Positions 55,078 through 64,000 of a DNA stretch of 64,000 bases are shown here, one piece after another. Position 1 is the stretch's first letter. Each line of letters starts with the position of its first letter. Below the pieces are notes generated by a model. That model saw only the letters and a program-made list of their open reading frames with translations. It was not told where the DNA came from and ran no database searches. The stretch is from Arenibacter echinorum (GTDB taxonomy: Bacteria > Bacteroidota > Bacteroidia > Flavobacteriales > Flavobacteriaceae). The stretch covers positions 186,001-250,000 of the forward strand of contig NZ_QLLN01000007.1 in NCBI RefSeq assembly GCF_003259375.1, written 5' to 3'. The position numbers and the translations under genes were made by a program.

Positions 55078-55093
55078 TGGCATAATTTCTGCC
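55078..55093 (+). promoter_or_regulatory. Sigma-54-like promoter before groESL
   Basis: TGGCATAATTTCTGCC has the GG (55079-55080) and GC (55091-55092) separated by ten bases, as required for -24/-12 sigma-54 promoters. The -12 reads CTGC rather than TTGC. Expected start about 55103, about 29 bases before groES ATG. A further TGTCA at 55061-55065 lies upstream. Confidence 0.55.
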
Positions 55094-55131
55094 TATTAAA
55101 ATCAAACTTAAAAACATAAAATCTAAATAAT

Positions 55132-55410
55132 ATGGCTAAAGTTAGCATTAAACCATTAGCAGATAGAGTTCTAATAGAACCTATGGCTGCCGAAACAAAG
55201 ACTGCATCTGGTCTTTACATCCCTGATACCGCAAAGGAAAAACCACAAAAAGGCAAGGTAGTTGCCGTTGGCCCTGGTACAAAAGATGAAAAAGTGACCG
55301 TTAAAGTTGGAGATACGGTGCTATACGGCAAGTATGCTGGTACTGAGTTGAAGCTTGAAGGTACCGAATATCTTATGATGCGCGAAAGCGACATTTTGGC
55401 AATTATATAA
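55132..55410 (+). CDS. groES: Co-chaperonin GroES
   Basis: A 92-residue protein with the GroES features [44 protein letters not shown] (mobile loop at about 17-35) and [31 protein letters not shown] at the end (split for length). It caps GroEL in ATP-dependent folding. The operon start has a sigma-54-like promoter, not a CIRCE operator. Confidence 0.97.
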   Translation: MAKVSIKPLADRVLIEPMAAETKTASGLYIPDTAKEKPQKGKVVAVGPGTKDEKVTVKVGDTVLYGKYAGTELKLEGTEYLMMRESDILAII

Positions 55411-55467
55411 TATTGCTATTTTCCCACAATACAGGGAAAATTCCAAACAACAAACTAAAGAGTATAA

Positions 55468-57147
<1,680 letters not shown>

Positions 57148-57168
57148 GTTTTAAAATTTACAACAATA

Positions 57169-57204
57169 AAAAAACCGCATTTGGAATTCCAAATGCGGTT
57201 TTTT
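57169..57204. terminator. Bidirectional terminator between groEL and the HMA gene
   Basis: A perfect palindrome: A-run, CCGCATTTGG, AATT, CCAAATGCGG, T-run. It can act on both strands, ending groEL (+) and the HMA/TonB operon (-). Confidence 0.92.
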
Positions 57205-57235
57205 GTTTTTAATAGGGTCTTAAAAAACTGTTTTT

Positions 57236-57592
57236 TTAATGATGCTGCCCATCATCGGTATTATCCTCTCGATACTTGCAGCAAGGGTGCACACTTTGAT
57301 AATCCTCTTCCGTAGCCTTTAATTCCTTAGTGTCATGACCCACCCCTACTATGGCGGTTTTTATTTCCATCGAATTTGTTTTCCGTTCATCAATGATCAA
57401 CGATAATTGATGGGACGGAATATCCCATAATGCATATTTAACCCCTTTTACAGCTAATGCCGCCTCCTCTATTCTCTCTTTGCACATGGCACATTTGCCA
57501 TTGACCTCGAAACTCATTTTCTTATTTTTCTCTTGGCCGTAGCCAACTGCCGTTAAAAAGACAAACACGGCTCCTAAAACTAAATTTTTCAT
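57236..57592 (-). CDS. Exported heavy-metal-associated (HMA) domain protein
   Basis: A 118-residue protein with a signal peptide (about residues 1-19) and an HMA domain. The metal site is CAMC in VNGKCAMCKERIEE (about residues 33-39). The C-terminal tail HPCCKYREDNTDDGQHH has further Cys/His ligands. HMA domains bind Cu(I) or related soft metals. It follows the TonB-dependent receptor (41-base gap), consistent with a metal-handling cassette. Confidence 0.88.
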   Translation of the reverse strand: MKNLVLGAVFVFLTAVGYGQEKNKKMSFEVNGKCAMCKERIEEAALAVKGVKYALWDIPSHQLSLIIDERKTNSMEIKTAIVGVGHDTKELKATEEDYQSVHPCCKYREDNTDDGQHH

Positions 57593-57632
57593 TGCTATAC
57601 TCTTTAAGTTGAATAATTGTTTTTATATAAAA

Positions 57633-59855
57633 CTATAATTTATATCTAAATCCTGCATAAAACATCCTGCCCATTATAGGCGCATACACCATGGTGGTAT
57701 CAAAATTGGTACCAAAAGGGTCTTCGGCACCTACCACAGGGTTATCCTGCATAAAATTAGTCAAATTTTCCCCTCCCACATATATTTCAAAATTATTGTT
57801 GAACACTTTGGTGAGCTGTGCGTTCATTAAACTGTAGGATGGCGAATGCTCCCCGGAACTATTGGCGGTATATGGCAAACGCTGTCTTCCCAAGGTATGC
57901 ACCGTATAATCCATGCGCCATTGGGACCCGTATTCCTTAGGAACAGTAGTATATCCCAGATTGGCAAAAAATCGATGTTGGGCCTGCAACGGTTTTTGAA
58001 GGGTGCCGCTTAAGTAATCGGTTTCTACATCATAAAATTTGTAAGCCGTCCTTAACTCAAAATTCTTTAAAGCATTATAATTTATTTCAAATTGAAAGCT
58101 TTTGGCCAAACTCTTTCCCTCCAGGTTATAAAATGACACTTCCAAAGGGTTCTCCCAATCCACCACCACTTGATTTTTAAAATTGGTAACGTAATAATCC
58201 AATGTTATGTTACCCGTTTTACCGAACAAATTAAATCCCTGTATATAACTTGCACCATAATTCCAGGCATCTTCGGGATTCAACCCGTAAATACTGCTAT
58301 TATCCCCTAGAACCCTTATCTGTCTAGAGGAGGCAAATAATTGTTGGTTTTCTGCAAAGATGTTGGCGGCCCGTTTTCCACGGCCAAAAGACCCCCTGAA
58401 ACTCCCTCTTTCCCATGGCATATAGCGCACATGCAATCTGGGTGTAACAAAAGTCCCCAAATTATTGTGGCTGTCCACTCTTATGCCAGCAGTTAAACTC
58501 CATTCCTTTAAATTGTCATAACTATACTCAAAAAAAGCTCCAATGGATTTGTCTACCCTAGAAAAATCCTGGGTATTCACCATTTCCCCATAACCATCAT
58601 AGGCAAAGGTAATGCCTGTTTTAAATTTGCTCTTGGTATCCCCAATTATTGAATTGAACAGCAGGTTGGAATAAATACTTTCGTGATCAATATTATATTC
58701 ATTAAAGCCAAAATAAGAATCCTGTTTGTGGATATTGTAGGCCGTTTGAAAACCAAGACTCTGAAAAGGTAGCTCCGGAAATACATAACCCAATTTTAAA
58801 GAAGTATCAAACCTTCTGGTATTTATTTCGCCCCCCCATGAATTAGTAGTGAATTTATCGGTAATAGGATCAAAATTTGTCTGCCCCACCTGTTTTTCAT
58901 CATTTAGAAAACGAAGGTTGATAAAACTTACCCAACCCGTAATTGGGTTTTGGTATTGCCACCTGTTCAAAACGTTTATTTGATTGCCCAAGGGAGCATC
59001 CAGAAACCCGTCCCCATTACCATCTTCCTTGGCATCCCTACGGTTGGTATGGAGATAAAGCCCTGTACTCCATTTATCCGTCAACTTCTTATTCAAATGG
59101 GTATTTAACTCCAACCTGCCATTCAAATTGGCATACCCATTAACAAATAGGGCCTTATCCGTTAGAGGTTTTACCAATTCCGTATTTATCTGACCTGAAA
59201 TACTTTCGTAGCCATTTACCACACTACCCGCACCTTTTGTAATCTGTATACTTTCCACCCAAGTTCCAGGGGTGAAGGTAAGTCCATAGGCCTGGGAGGC
59301 ACCCCGTACCATAGGGATGTTCTCTTGGGTTATCAATAGATAAGGACTGGTGAGTCCCAACATCTGTATTTGCTTTGTACCGGTCAAGGCATCCGAAAAG
59401 TTGACATCTATGGCAGGATTGGTTTCAAAGCTCTCAGAGAGATTACAACAGGCCGCTTTTAGTAATTCGGCACTATTTATGGTGACCACGTTCTGTGGGC
59501 TAAAATAGGATTTCTGTACGGCATCCCGCTTCTTTTGAACCACTACCTCGTTCAACGCATTAGAGGGTTTTAACCAGTGACTTACAGTTCTAGGGGTATC
59601 AATTAACAAGGTGTCCGACTCAAACCCCACATAACTGATGACAAGTTGGTTATACTCCTTTTTAAAAGGAATTACAAAGCTTCCGTCCGTCTTGGTAATG
59701 GTCCCCGTTTGGGAATTTAACCAATATACATTGGCTCCAGCAAGCCCTAAATGTTTATTTTCAGGGTTACTTTCCATAACCATTCCCTCAATATTGTTTT
59801 GGGCAAAGGTGGTAAGTGGCATCCATAATAAGATACAAATAATAAAATTCTTCAC
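57633..59855 (-). CDS. TonB-dependent receptor (metal-associated)
   Basis: A 740-residue outer-membrane receptor from the GTG at 59855 (a TTG at 59888 is the other option). The signal peptide VKNFIICILLWMPLTTFAQ is followed by a carboxypeptidase-regulatory-like domain (about 20-100), a plug domain with the segment LLKAACCNLSESFETNPAID (about 130-150), and the 22-strand barrel with the C-terminal aromatic GRMFYAGFRYKL. The Cys-rich plug segment and the HMA and HYC_CC_PP neighbours suggest metal (copper or similar) uptake, rather than SusCD glycan import as no SusD is present. Substrate identity is inference. Confidence 0.87.
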   Translation of the reverse strand: MKNFIICILLWMPLTTFAQNNIEGMVMESNPENKHLGLAGANVYWLNSQTGTITKTDGSFVIPFKKEYNQLVISYVGFESDTLLIDTPRTVSHWLKPSNALNEVVVQKKRDAVQKSYFSPQNVVTINSAELLKAACCNLSESFETNPAIDVNFSDALTGTKQIQMLGLTSPYLLITQENIPMVRGASQAYGLTFTPGTWVESIQITKGAGSVVNGYESISGQINTELVKPLTDKALFVNGYANLNGRLELNTHLNKKLTDKWSTGLYLHTNRRDAKEDGNGDGFLDAPLGNQINVLNRWQYQNPITGWVSFINLRFLNDEKQVGQTNFDPITDKFTTNSWGGEINTRRFDTSLKLGYVFPELPFQSLGFQTAYNIHKQDSYFGFNEYNIDHESIYSNLLFNSIIGDTKSKFKTGITFAYDGYGEMVNTQDFSRVDKSIGAFFEYSYDNLKEWSLTAGIRVDSHNNLGTFVTPRLHVRYMPWERGSFRGSFGRGKRAANIFAENQQLFASSRQIRVLGDNSSIYGLNPEDAWNYGASYIQGFNLFGKTGNITLDYYVTNFKNQVVVDWENPLEVSFYNLEGKSLAKSFQFEINYNALKNFELRTAYKFYDVETDYLSGTLQKPLQAQHRFFANLGYTTVPKEYGSQWRMDYTVHTLGRQRLPYTANSSGEHSPSYSLMNAQLTKVFNNNFEIYVGGENLTNFMQDNPVVGAEDPFGTNFDTTMVYAPIMGRMFYAGFRYKL

Positions 59856-59954
59856 TTGATATTTCTTTAATATTAGTATAATGATCAAATCAAAAAACCA
59901 TCGGACTCTCCAATTTCATAAAATGGAAAACCGAGGCTATTACCAATAAAAAAA

Positions 59955-60371
59955 TCAAATGAGAAAAACTTGGTCCAAGATATGGATATCTTTGACCAGT
60001 ATGGGAGGTGGATAATCGGCATGGGGAACATAGCGCTGCTCCCTTGGCTGAAATAAATTTAAATAATAAGAAGTAAAGGCCACCAGAAAATGCTGCTGTC
60101 CAAAACTAAGGTCATCATAGGAAATACTTAATTGGTCCTGTCCCTGAACCGAAATAATTTCATCACTGCAGCAACTATTGAAATCCTTAATCAGGTCTGT
60201 AGTATCATTTAACAAAGGTATTTCCATACCACAGGTTTCCGCTTCATGAAAGAAAGCAATATCGATCACGGAGCCAAAGCAAAAATGCTTCTCCACGGTC
60301 CAGGAAACTGTAGAGACCAGCATAAAAAATGCCATCAACAGGGCCAGTATTTTATTGATCATTACTTTCAT
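59955..60371 (-). CDS. HYC_CC_PP-family small exported protein
   Basis: A 138-residue protein from the ATG at 60371, with an N-terminal hydrophobic segment and a signal-like structure; ATGs at 60389 and 60362 are alternatives. It has the family motifs HFC (like HYC, after the signal), the CC pair in FNSCCSDEII and the PP in DYPPPIL. The family is found next to TonB receptors and metal proteins in Bacteroidota and has no known biochemical role. A -7-like TATTTTTG lies at 60377-60384 on the minus strand, too close to the start at 60371 for a usual leader, which favours the 60362 start or another promoter. It leads the HYC_CC_PP, TonB receptor, HMA operon. Confidence 0.72.
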   Translation of the reverse strand: MKVMINKILALLMAFFMLVSTVSWTVEKHFCFGSVIDIAFFHEAETCGMEIPLLNDTTDLIKDFNSCCSDEIISVQGQDQLSISYDDLSFGQQHFLVAFTSYYLNLFQPREQRYVPHADYPPPILVKDIHILDQVFLI

Positions 60372-60510
60372 CAAGGCAAAAATAATCAAAAGTTATAACT
60401 CTATATTTTCCTTCTACAACATTAACTAAAATTTAGGGCAAAAATTGTCCAAATCAATAACAGATTGGAAGTTTAAAGAGCTGAAGGTCCAAAGGATTTG
60501 GAAATAGCCC

Positions 60511-60518
60511 TATTTTTG
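60511..60518 (+). promoter_or_regulatory. -7 box (TATTTTTG) before the GAF gene
   Basis: Matches TAnnTTTG, 14 bases before the ATG of the GAF protein. A TTG lies only 10 bases upstream, so the -33 is not convincing. Confidence 0.38.
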
Positions 60519-60532
60519 CAAAAAATTATTAC

Positions 60533-60985
60533 ATGCTTAGCACATTAAGACCAAAAGTTTCGGCAATTACAAACAATCCCGAAAAAAGTAAGATCGAAAA
60601 AATGCAGGCCATTTGCGAATTGCTAAAAGAGAATGTCCCCCATTACGATTGGGTAGGTTTCTATTTCAGAAACGGGGATAAAGAAGAGCTTAAATTGGGT
60701 CCGTATGCCGGAGCACCTACAGACCACACCATAATTCCTTTTGGCAAAGGAATTTGTGGGCAGGTAGCGGTCTCCAACCAAAACTTCGTAGTTCCCGATG
60801 TAATGGCCCAGGACAACTATATAGCATGCAGTATAACCGTTAAGGCAGAAATAGTAATCCCGCTATTTTTAAATGGCGTAAATATTGGTCAAATCGACAT
60901 AGATTCCAACACTCCGGACCCATTTTCCAAAGAGGATGAGTACTTTTTGGAATACGTAAACCAGGAGGTGTCCAAAATTCTTTAA
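60533..60985 (+). CDS. GAF-domain free methionine-(R)-sulfoxide reductase-like protein
   Basis: A 150-residue GAF protein with the fRMsr family pattern: ENVPHYDWVGFYFRNGDKEELKLGPYAG, PFGKGICGQVAVSNQNFVVPDV, and YIACSITVKAEIVIPLFLNG. Cysteines fall in GICGQ and IACS, matching the reductase's conserved pair. The enzyme reduces free Met-R-sulfoxide with thioredoxin. Function is likely but not proven. It is followed by purH, 93 bases away. Confidence 0.8.
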   Translation: MLSTLRPKVSAITNNPEKSKIEKMQAICELLKENVPHYDWVGFYFRNGDKEELKLGPYAGAPTDHTIIPFGKGICGQVAVSNQNFVVPDVMAQDNYIACSITVKAEIVIPLFLNGVNIGQIDIDSNTPDPFSKEDEYFLEYVNQEVSKIL

Positions 60986-61036
60986 AACTTTAGGGCGATT
61001 GTTAATAAACGTGCTGATTTTTAAGCACAAAAAAAT

Positions 61037-61044
61037 TACTTTTG
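61037..61044 (+). promoter_or_regulatory. -7 box (TACTTTTG) before purH
   Basis: Matches TAnnTTTG, 34 bases before the purH ATG; the 12 bases TACTTTTGTGTC recur before topA. Confidence 0.4.
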
Positions 61045-61078
61045 TGTCCTTATAATCCATAACAACAATCACAACAAA

Positions 61079-62611
61079 ATGAGTACCACTAAAAAAGCTT
61101 CCTCAGCCTTAATATCTGTTTTTCATAAAGATGGCCTAGAGCCATTGGTAAAAAAGTTTAATGAATTGGGAATTACCATCTATTCTACAGGCGGGACCGA
61201 AACATTCATTAAGGATTTAGGAATTGATGTAGTACCTGTGGAGGACGTTACCAGTTATCCGTCCATATTGGGTGGTAGGGTTAAAACATTGCACCCTAAG
61301 GTATTTGGTGGTATTTTGAACCGTCAGGACAATAAAAGTGATCAGGAACAATTGAAGGAATTTGAAATTCCCCAATTGGATATTGTAATTGTAGACCTTT
61401 ATCCTTTTGAAAAGACTGTTGCCAGTGGAGCTTCGGAACAGGATATTATTGAGAAAATAGACATAGGCGGTATCTCCTTAATACGTGCGGCCGCCAAGAA
61501 TTACAAGGATACGCTTTGTGTTTCCTCTATGAACGATTATGATGAAGTTCTGGAAATGATTACCACAGGAAATGGCAGCACTACTTTGGAAGACCGTAGA
61601 CGTTTTGCTACAAAATCTTTCAATGTATCATCCCATTACGATTCTGCCATCTTTAACTATTTCAACAAGAATCATGAAGAGGCTTCGTTTAAATTAAGCG
61701 AAACCAACGGACAAGTGTTGCGCTATGGTGAAAATCCCCATCAAAAAGGATTTTTCTTTGGTGATTTCGATGCGATGTTCAACAAACTTCACGGAAAGGA
61801 ACTTTCCTATAACAATTTGTTGGATGTGGATGCCGCGGTTAACCTTATACAAGAATTTAAGGACGATGCCCCCACCTTCGCCATATTAAAACATAATAAT
61901 GCCTGTGGTCTTGCAACCAGGCCTACAATTCATCAGGCCTATGTTGATGCCTTGGCAGGGGATCCTGTTTCTGCTTTTGGCGGAATATTGATCAGCAATG
62001 TTGAAATAGACAAACCTACGGCCGAAGAAATACACAATCTATTTTGCGAAGTGGTAATTGCCCCTAGCTACACCCCAGTGGCCCTGGACATCTTAAAAGG
62101 CAAGAAAAATAGAATCATTCTGGTACAGAATGAAGTTGACCTTCCGAAAACGACGGTCAGAACTTGTTTAAACGGAGTTTTAGTTCAGGAAAAAGATGAA
62201 AAGACCGATAAAATTTCCGACCTTACCAATGCTACCAATAAAAAACCTACAGATAGGGAACTGGAAGATTTGATCTTTGCTTCAAAATTGTGTAAACACA
62301 CCAAAAGTAACACCATTGTTCTTGCTAAAAACAAACAGTTGTGCGCCAGTGGAACAGGCCAAACTTCTCGTGTAGATGCCCTAAACCAAGCTATCCACAA
62401 AGCACAGTCCTTCAATTTTGATCTAAATGGAGCTGTATTGGCCAGTGATGCCTTCTTTCCATTTCCAGATTGTGTAGAAATTGCGCATAAAAGTGGAGTA
62501 ACCAGCGTTATACAGCCTGGAGGTTCCATCAAGGATCAACTTAGCATCGATTATTGTAATGAAAATGGAATTGCAATGGTAATGACCGGCACACGTCATT
62601 TTAAACATTAA
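61079..62611 (+). CDS. purH: Bifunctional AICAR formyltransferase / IMP cyclohydrolase
   Basis: A 510-residue enzyme. The N-terminal IMP cyclohydrolase half (about 1-195) has LISVFHKDGLEPLVKKFNELG and YSTGGTETFIKDLGI, with GGRVKTLHPKVFGGIL. The C-terminal transformylase half contains LRYGENPHQKGFFFGD, ILKHNNACGLATR and DPVSAFGGILISN, and ends with FPFPDCVEIAHKSGVTSVIQPGGSIKD (split). It makes the last two steps of purine biosynthesis: AICAR to FAICAR and FAICAR to IMP. mreB is 55 bases downstream. Confidence 0.97.
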   Translation: MSTTKKASSALISVFHKDGLEPLVKKFNELGITIYSTGGTETFIKDLGIDVVPVEDVTSYPSILGGRVKTLHPKVFGGILNRQDNKSDQEQLKEFEIPQLDIVIVDLYPFEKTVASGASEQDIIEKIDIGGISLIRAAAKNYKDTLCVSSMNDYDEVLEMITTGNGSTTLEDRRRFATKSFNVSSHYDSAIFNYFNKNHEEASFKLSETNGQVLRYGENPHQKGFFFGDFDAMFNKLHGKELSYNNLLDVDAAVNLIQEFKDDAPTFAILKHNNACGLATRPTIHQAYVDALAGDPVSAFGGILISNVEIDKPTAEEIHNLFCEVVIAPSYTPVALDILKGKKNRIILVQNEVDLPKTTVRTCLNGVLVQEKDEKTDKISDLTNATNKKPTDRELEDLIFASKLCKHTKSNTIVLAKNKQLCASGTGQTSRVDALNQAIHKAQSFNFDLNGAVLASDAFFPFPDCVEIAHKSGVTSVIQPGGSIKDQLSIDYCNENGIAMVMTGTRHFKH

Positions 62612-62666
62612 TTTTATTACTTTTAACGATCAAACTGACATTTAAACCGAAATATAACAACATATA

Positions 62667-63695
62667 ATGGGATTCTTTGATTTCTTAACCGAGGAGATTG
62701 CAATAGACTTAGGTACTGCCAACACCCTCATCATTCACAACGACAAAGTGGTGGTAGACAGTCCATCTATTGTAGCTAGGGACAGAATAAGTGGAAAAAT
62801 AATTGCCGTTGGCAAGGAAGCCAATATGATGCAAGGAAAGACCCATGAAAATATAAAGACCATACGTCCATTGAAGGACGGGGTTATTGCAGATTTTGAT
62901 GCCTCTGAAAAGATGATCAATATGTTCATCAAGAACATACCTGCGTTAAAGAAAAAGTGGTTTCCACCGGCATTGAGAATGGTGATCTGTATCCCTTCGG
63001 GAATTACAGAGGTTGAAATGCGTGCCGTTAAGGAGTCCGCTGAGCGTGTTAACGGAAAAGAGGTCTATCTTATTCATGAGCCAATGGCAGCTGCTATTGG
63101 TATCGGCTTGGATATAATGCAACCCAAAGGGAACATGATCGTTGATATAGGGGGTGGTACAACCGAAATTGCAGTAATTGCCTTGGGCGGAATTGTTTGC
63201 GACAAATCGGTCAAGATTGCAGGAGACGTTTTCACAAACGACATTATTTATTACATGCGTACGCAACACAACCTTTATGTTGGGGAGAGTACCGCAGAGA
63301 ATATAAAGATTACCATTGGATCCGCTACAGAAGATTTACAGACCCCTCCGGACGAAATGTCCGTTCAAGGTAGAGATCTACTAACGGGTAAACCAAAACA
63401 AGTATCCATTTCCTACCGAGAAATAGCCAAGGCCTTGGATAAATCCATTCTAAGGGTAGAGGATGCCGTTATGGAAACCCTTTCACAAACACCTCCCGAA
63501 CTGGCAGCGGATATCTATAATACAGGTATTTATTTAGCTGGTGGTGGATCCATGTTAAGGGGACTTGACAGACGTTTGTCCCAAAAAACAGATTTGCCGG
63601 TATATATAGCGGAAGATCCACTAAGGGCAGTTGTAAGGGGTACCGGTATTGCTTTAAAAAACTTGGAGCGATATAAGAGTATTTTAATTAAATAG
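62667..63695 (+). CDS. mreB: Rod-shape determining protein MreB
   Basis: A 342-residue actin-like protein. Phosphate motifs IDLGTANTLI (about 12-21) and VDIGGGTTEIAVIALGG (about 155-171) with YLAGGGSMLRGLDRRLSQKT near residue 290 define MreB. It polymerises beneath the membrane to guide lateral cell-wall synthesis, and indicates a rod-shaped cell. mreC follows 119 bases downstream. Confidence 0.97.
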   Translation: MGFFDFLTEEIAIDLGTANTLIIHNDKVVVDSPSIVARDRISGKIIAVGKEANMMQGKTHENIKTIRPLKDGVIADFDASEKMINMFIKNIPALKKKWFPPALRMVICIPSGITEVEMRAVKESAERVNGKEVYLIHEPMAAAIGIGLDIMQPKGNMIVDIGGGTTEIAVIALGGIVCDKSVKIAGDVFTNDIIYYMRTQHNLYVGESTAENIKITIGSATEDLQTPPDEMSVQGRDLLTGKPKQVSISYREIAKALDKSILRVEDAVMETLSQTPPELAADIYNTGIYLAGGGSMLRGLDRRLSQKTDLPVYIAEDPLRAVVRGTGIALKNLERYKSILIK

Positions 63696-63814
63696 TTTAT
63701 TTAATACTCTACGACAATCGGCAATACCGTTTTAATAGGTTTCAAATAGCTAACAGGCCTTAATTCCTTACTGGGTATTTGCCCAATTAAGGTTTTACAA
63801 AACAATTTAAGTGA

Positions 63815-64000
63815 ATGCGGCAGATTATCAACTTTATATTAAGATATAAAAATTTCTTGCTCTATCTTTTCCTGTTGATTATATCTTTGGCGCTTACCGT
63901 ACAATCCCATTCCTATCACCGTTCCAAATACTTTAATTCCTCGAACTGGCTAACAGGAAATATCTATGAGACCACGAGCAATATAACCACCTATTTTGGT
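63815..64000 (+). CDS. mreC: Rod-shape determining protein MreC (partial, N-terminus only)
   Basis: The first 62 residues are present from the ATG at 63815 and run to the window end. They contain a membrane segment (about 12-30) in RYKNFLLYLFLLIISLALTV and then QSHSYHRSKYFNSSNWLTGNIYETTSN (split), the segment typical of flavobacterial MreC. MreC spans the membrane and links MreB to peptidoglycan enzymes. The coiled coil and beta domain would lie outside the window. Confidence 0.93.
   Translation, partial: MRQIINFILRYKNFLLYLFLLIISLALTVQSHSYHRSKYFNSSNWLTGNIYETTSNITTYFG

Noticed and set aside
61011..61028. Hairpin GTGCT / AGCAC before purH as a terminator or attenuator
   Set aside because: The stem is five bp and followed by A rather than T on the plus strand; no T run follows on either strand in the right place.

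Overview
The window is chromosomal DNA of a Bacteroidota bacterium, most likely a marine member of the Flavobacteriaceae. The evidence is a complete gldK-gldL-gldM-gldN cluster (gliding motility and type IX secretion core), a flavobacterial-type miaB-lptE-secG neighbourhood, a 'HYC_CC_PP' family protein, many signal peptides and lipoboxes of Bacteroidota type, and promoter -7 boxes of the TAnnTTTG type. Genus cannot be fixed from the sequence alone. No rRNA, tRNA, CRISPR array, prophage or complete insertion sequence was seen.

Layout. 1-6.3 kb: a MacB-type ABC ATPase (cut by the window edge), a membrane-fusion adaptor and a TolC-like protein on the minus strand, divergent from an NtrC-type response regulator and its histidine kinase; a perfect 7-3-7 palindrome lies between them. 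6.3-8.8 kb: a CPA1 Na+/H+ antiporter facing an M20 amidohydrolase. 8.8-9.0 kb: a short terminal-inverted-repeat element. 9.0-22.8 kb: an eight-gene minus-strand run made of two related cassettes (PSD1/DUF1549-DUF1553 cytochrome, DUF1501 protein, membrane cytochrome-LRR fusion), one with an NHL-type propeller, ending in apbE, and headed by a divergent AraC regulator (22.97-23.84 kb). 23.9-28.7 kb: a YceI protein, an FGE-fold lipoprotein, an M16 peptidase and a CPXCG protein. 28.8-34.6 kb: an RND efflux operon. 34.8-36.6 kb: two leucine-rich-repeat secreted proteins. 36.7-40.2 kb: an ABC-F ATPase, a DUF983 protein and a FAD oxidoreductase. 40.3-48.8 kb: gldN-M-L-K, an arginase-fold protein and topA. 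48.9-57.1 kb: an LVIVD-propeller lipoprotein, then miaB, a sigma-54 activator, lptE, a TPR protein, secG, groES and groEL. 57.2-60.4 kb: an HMA protein, a TonB-dependent receptor and a HYC_CC_PP protein (probably metal-related). 60.5-64 kb: a GAF/fRMsr-type protein, purH, mreB and the start of mreC.

The most unusual part is the 9-23.8 kb cytochrome block. Its families were first described from Planctomycetes and have no firmly established biochemical function. Here they form a compact, apparently co-transcribed set with multihaem-type periplasmic proteins, two Tat-signal DUF1501 proteins, two quinol- or haem-interacting-looking membrane proteins, a propeller and a flavin transferase, under a probable ligand-sensing AraC regulator. 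A respiratory-linked periplasmic or outer-membrane oxidation system is a reasonable inference but not shown. Other points of interest are an arginase-fold protein that has lost several metal ligands beside the gld genes, a sigma-54-like promoter before groESL, a GAFTGA-variant activator, and several repeat or operator-like sites.
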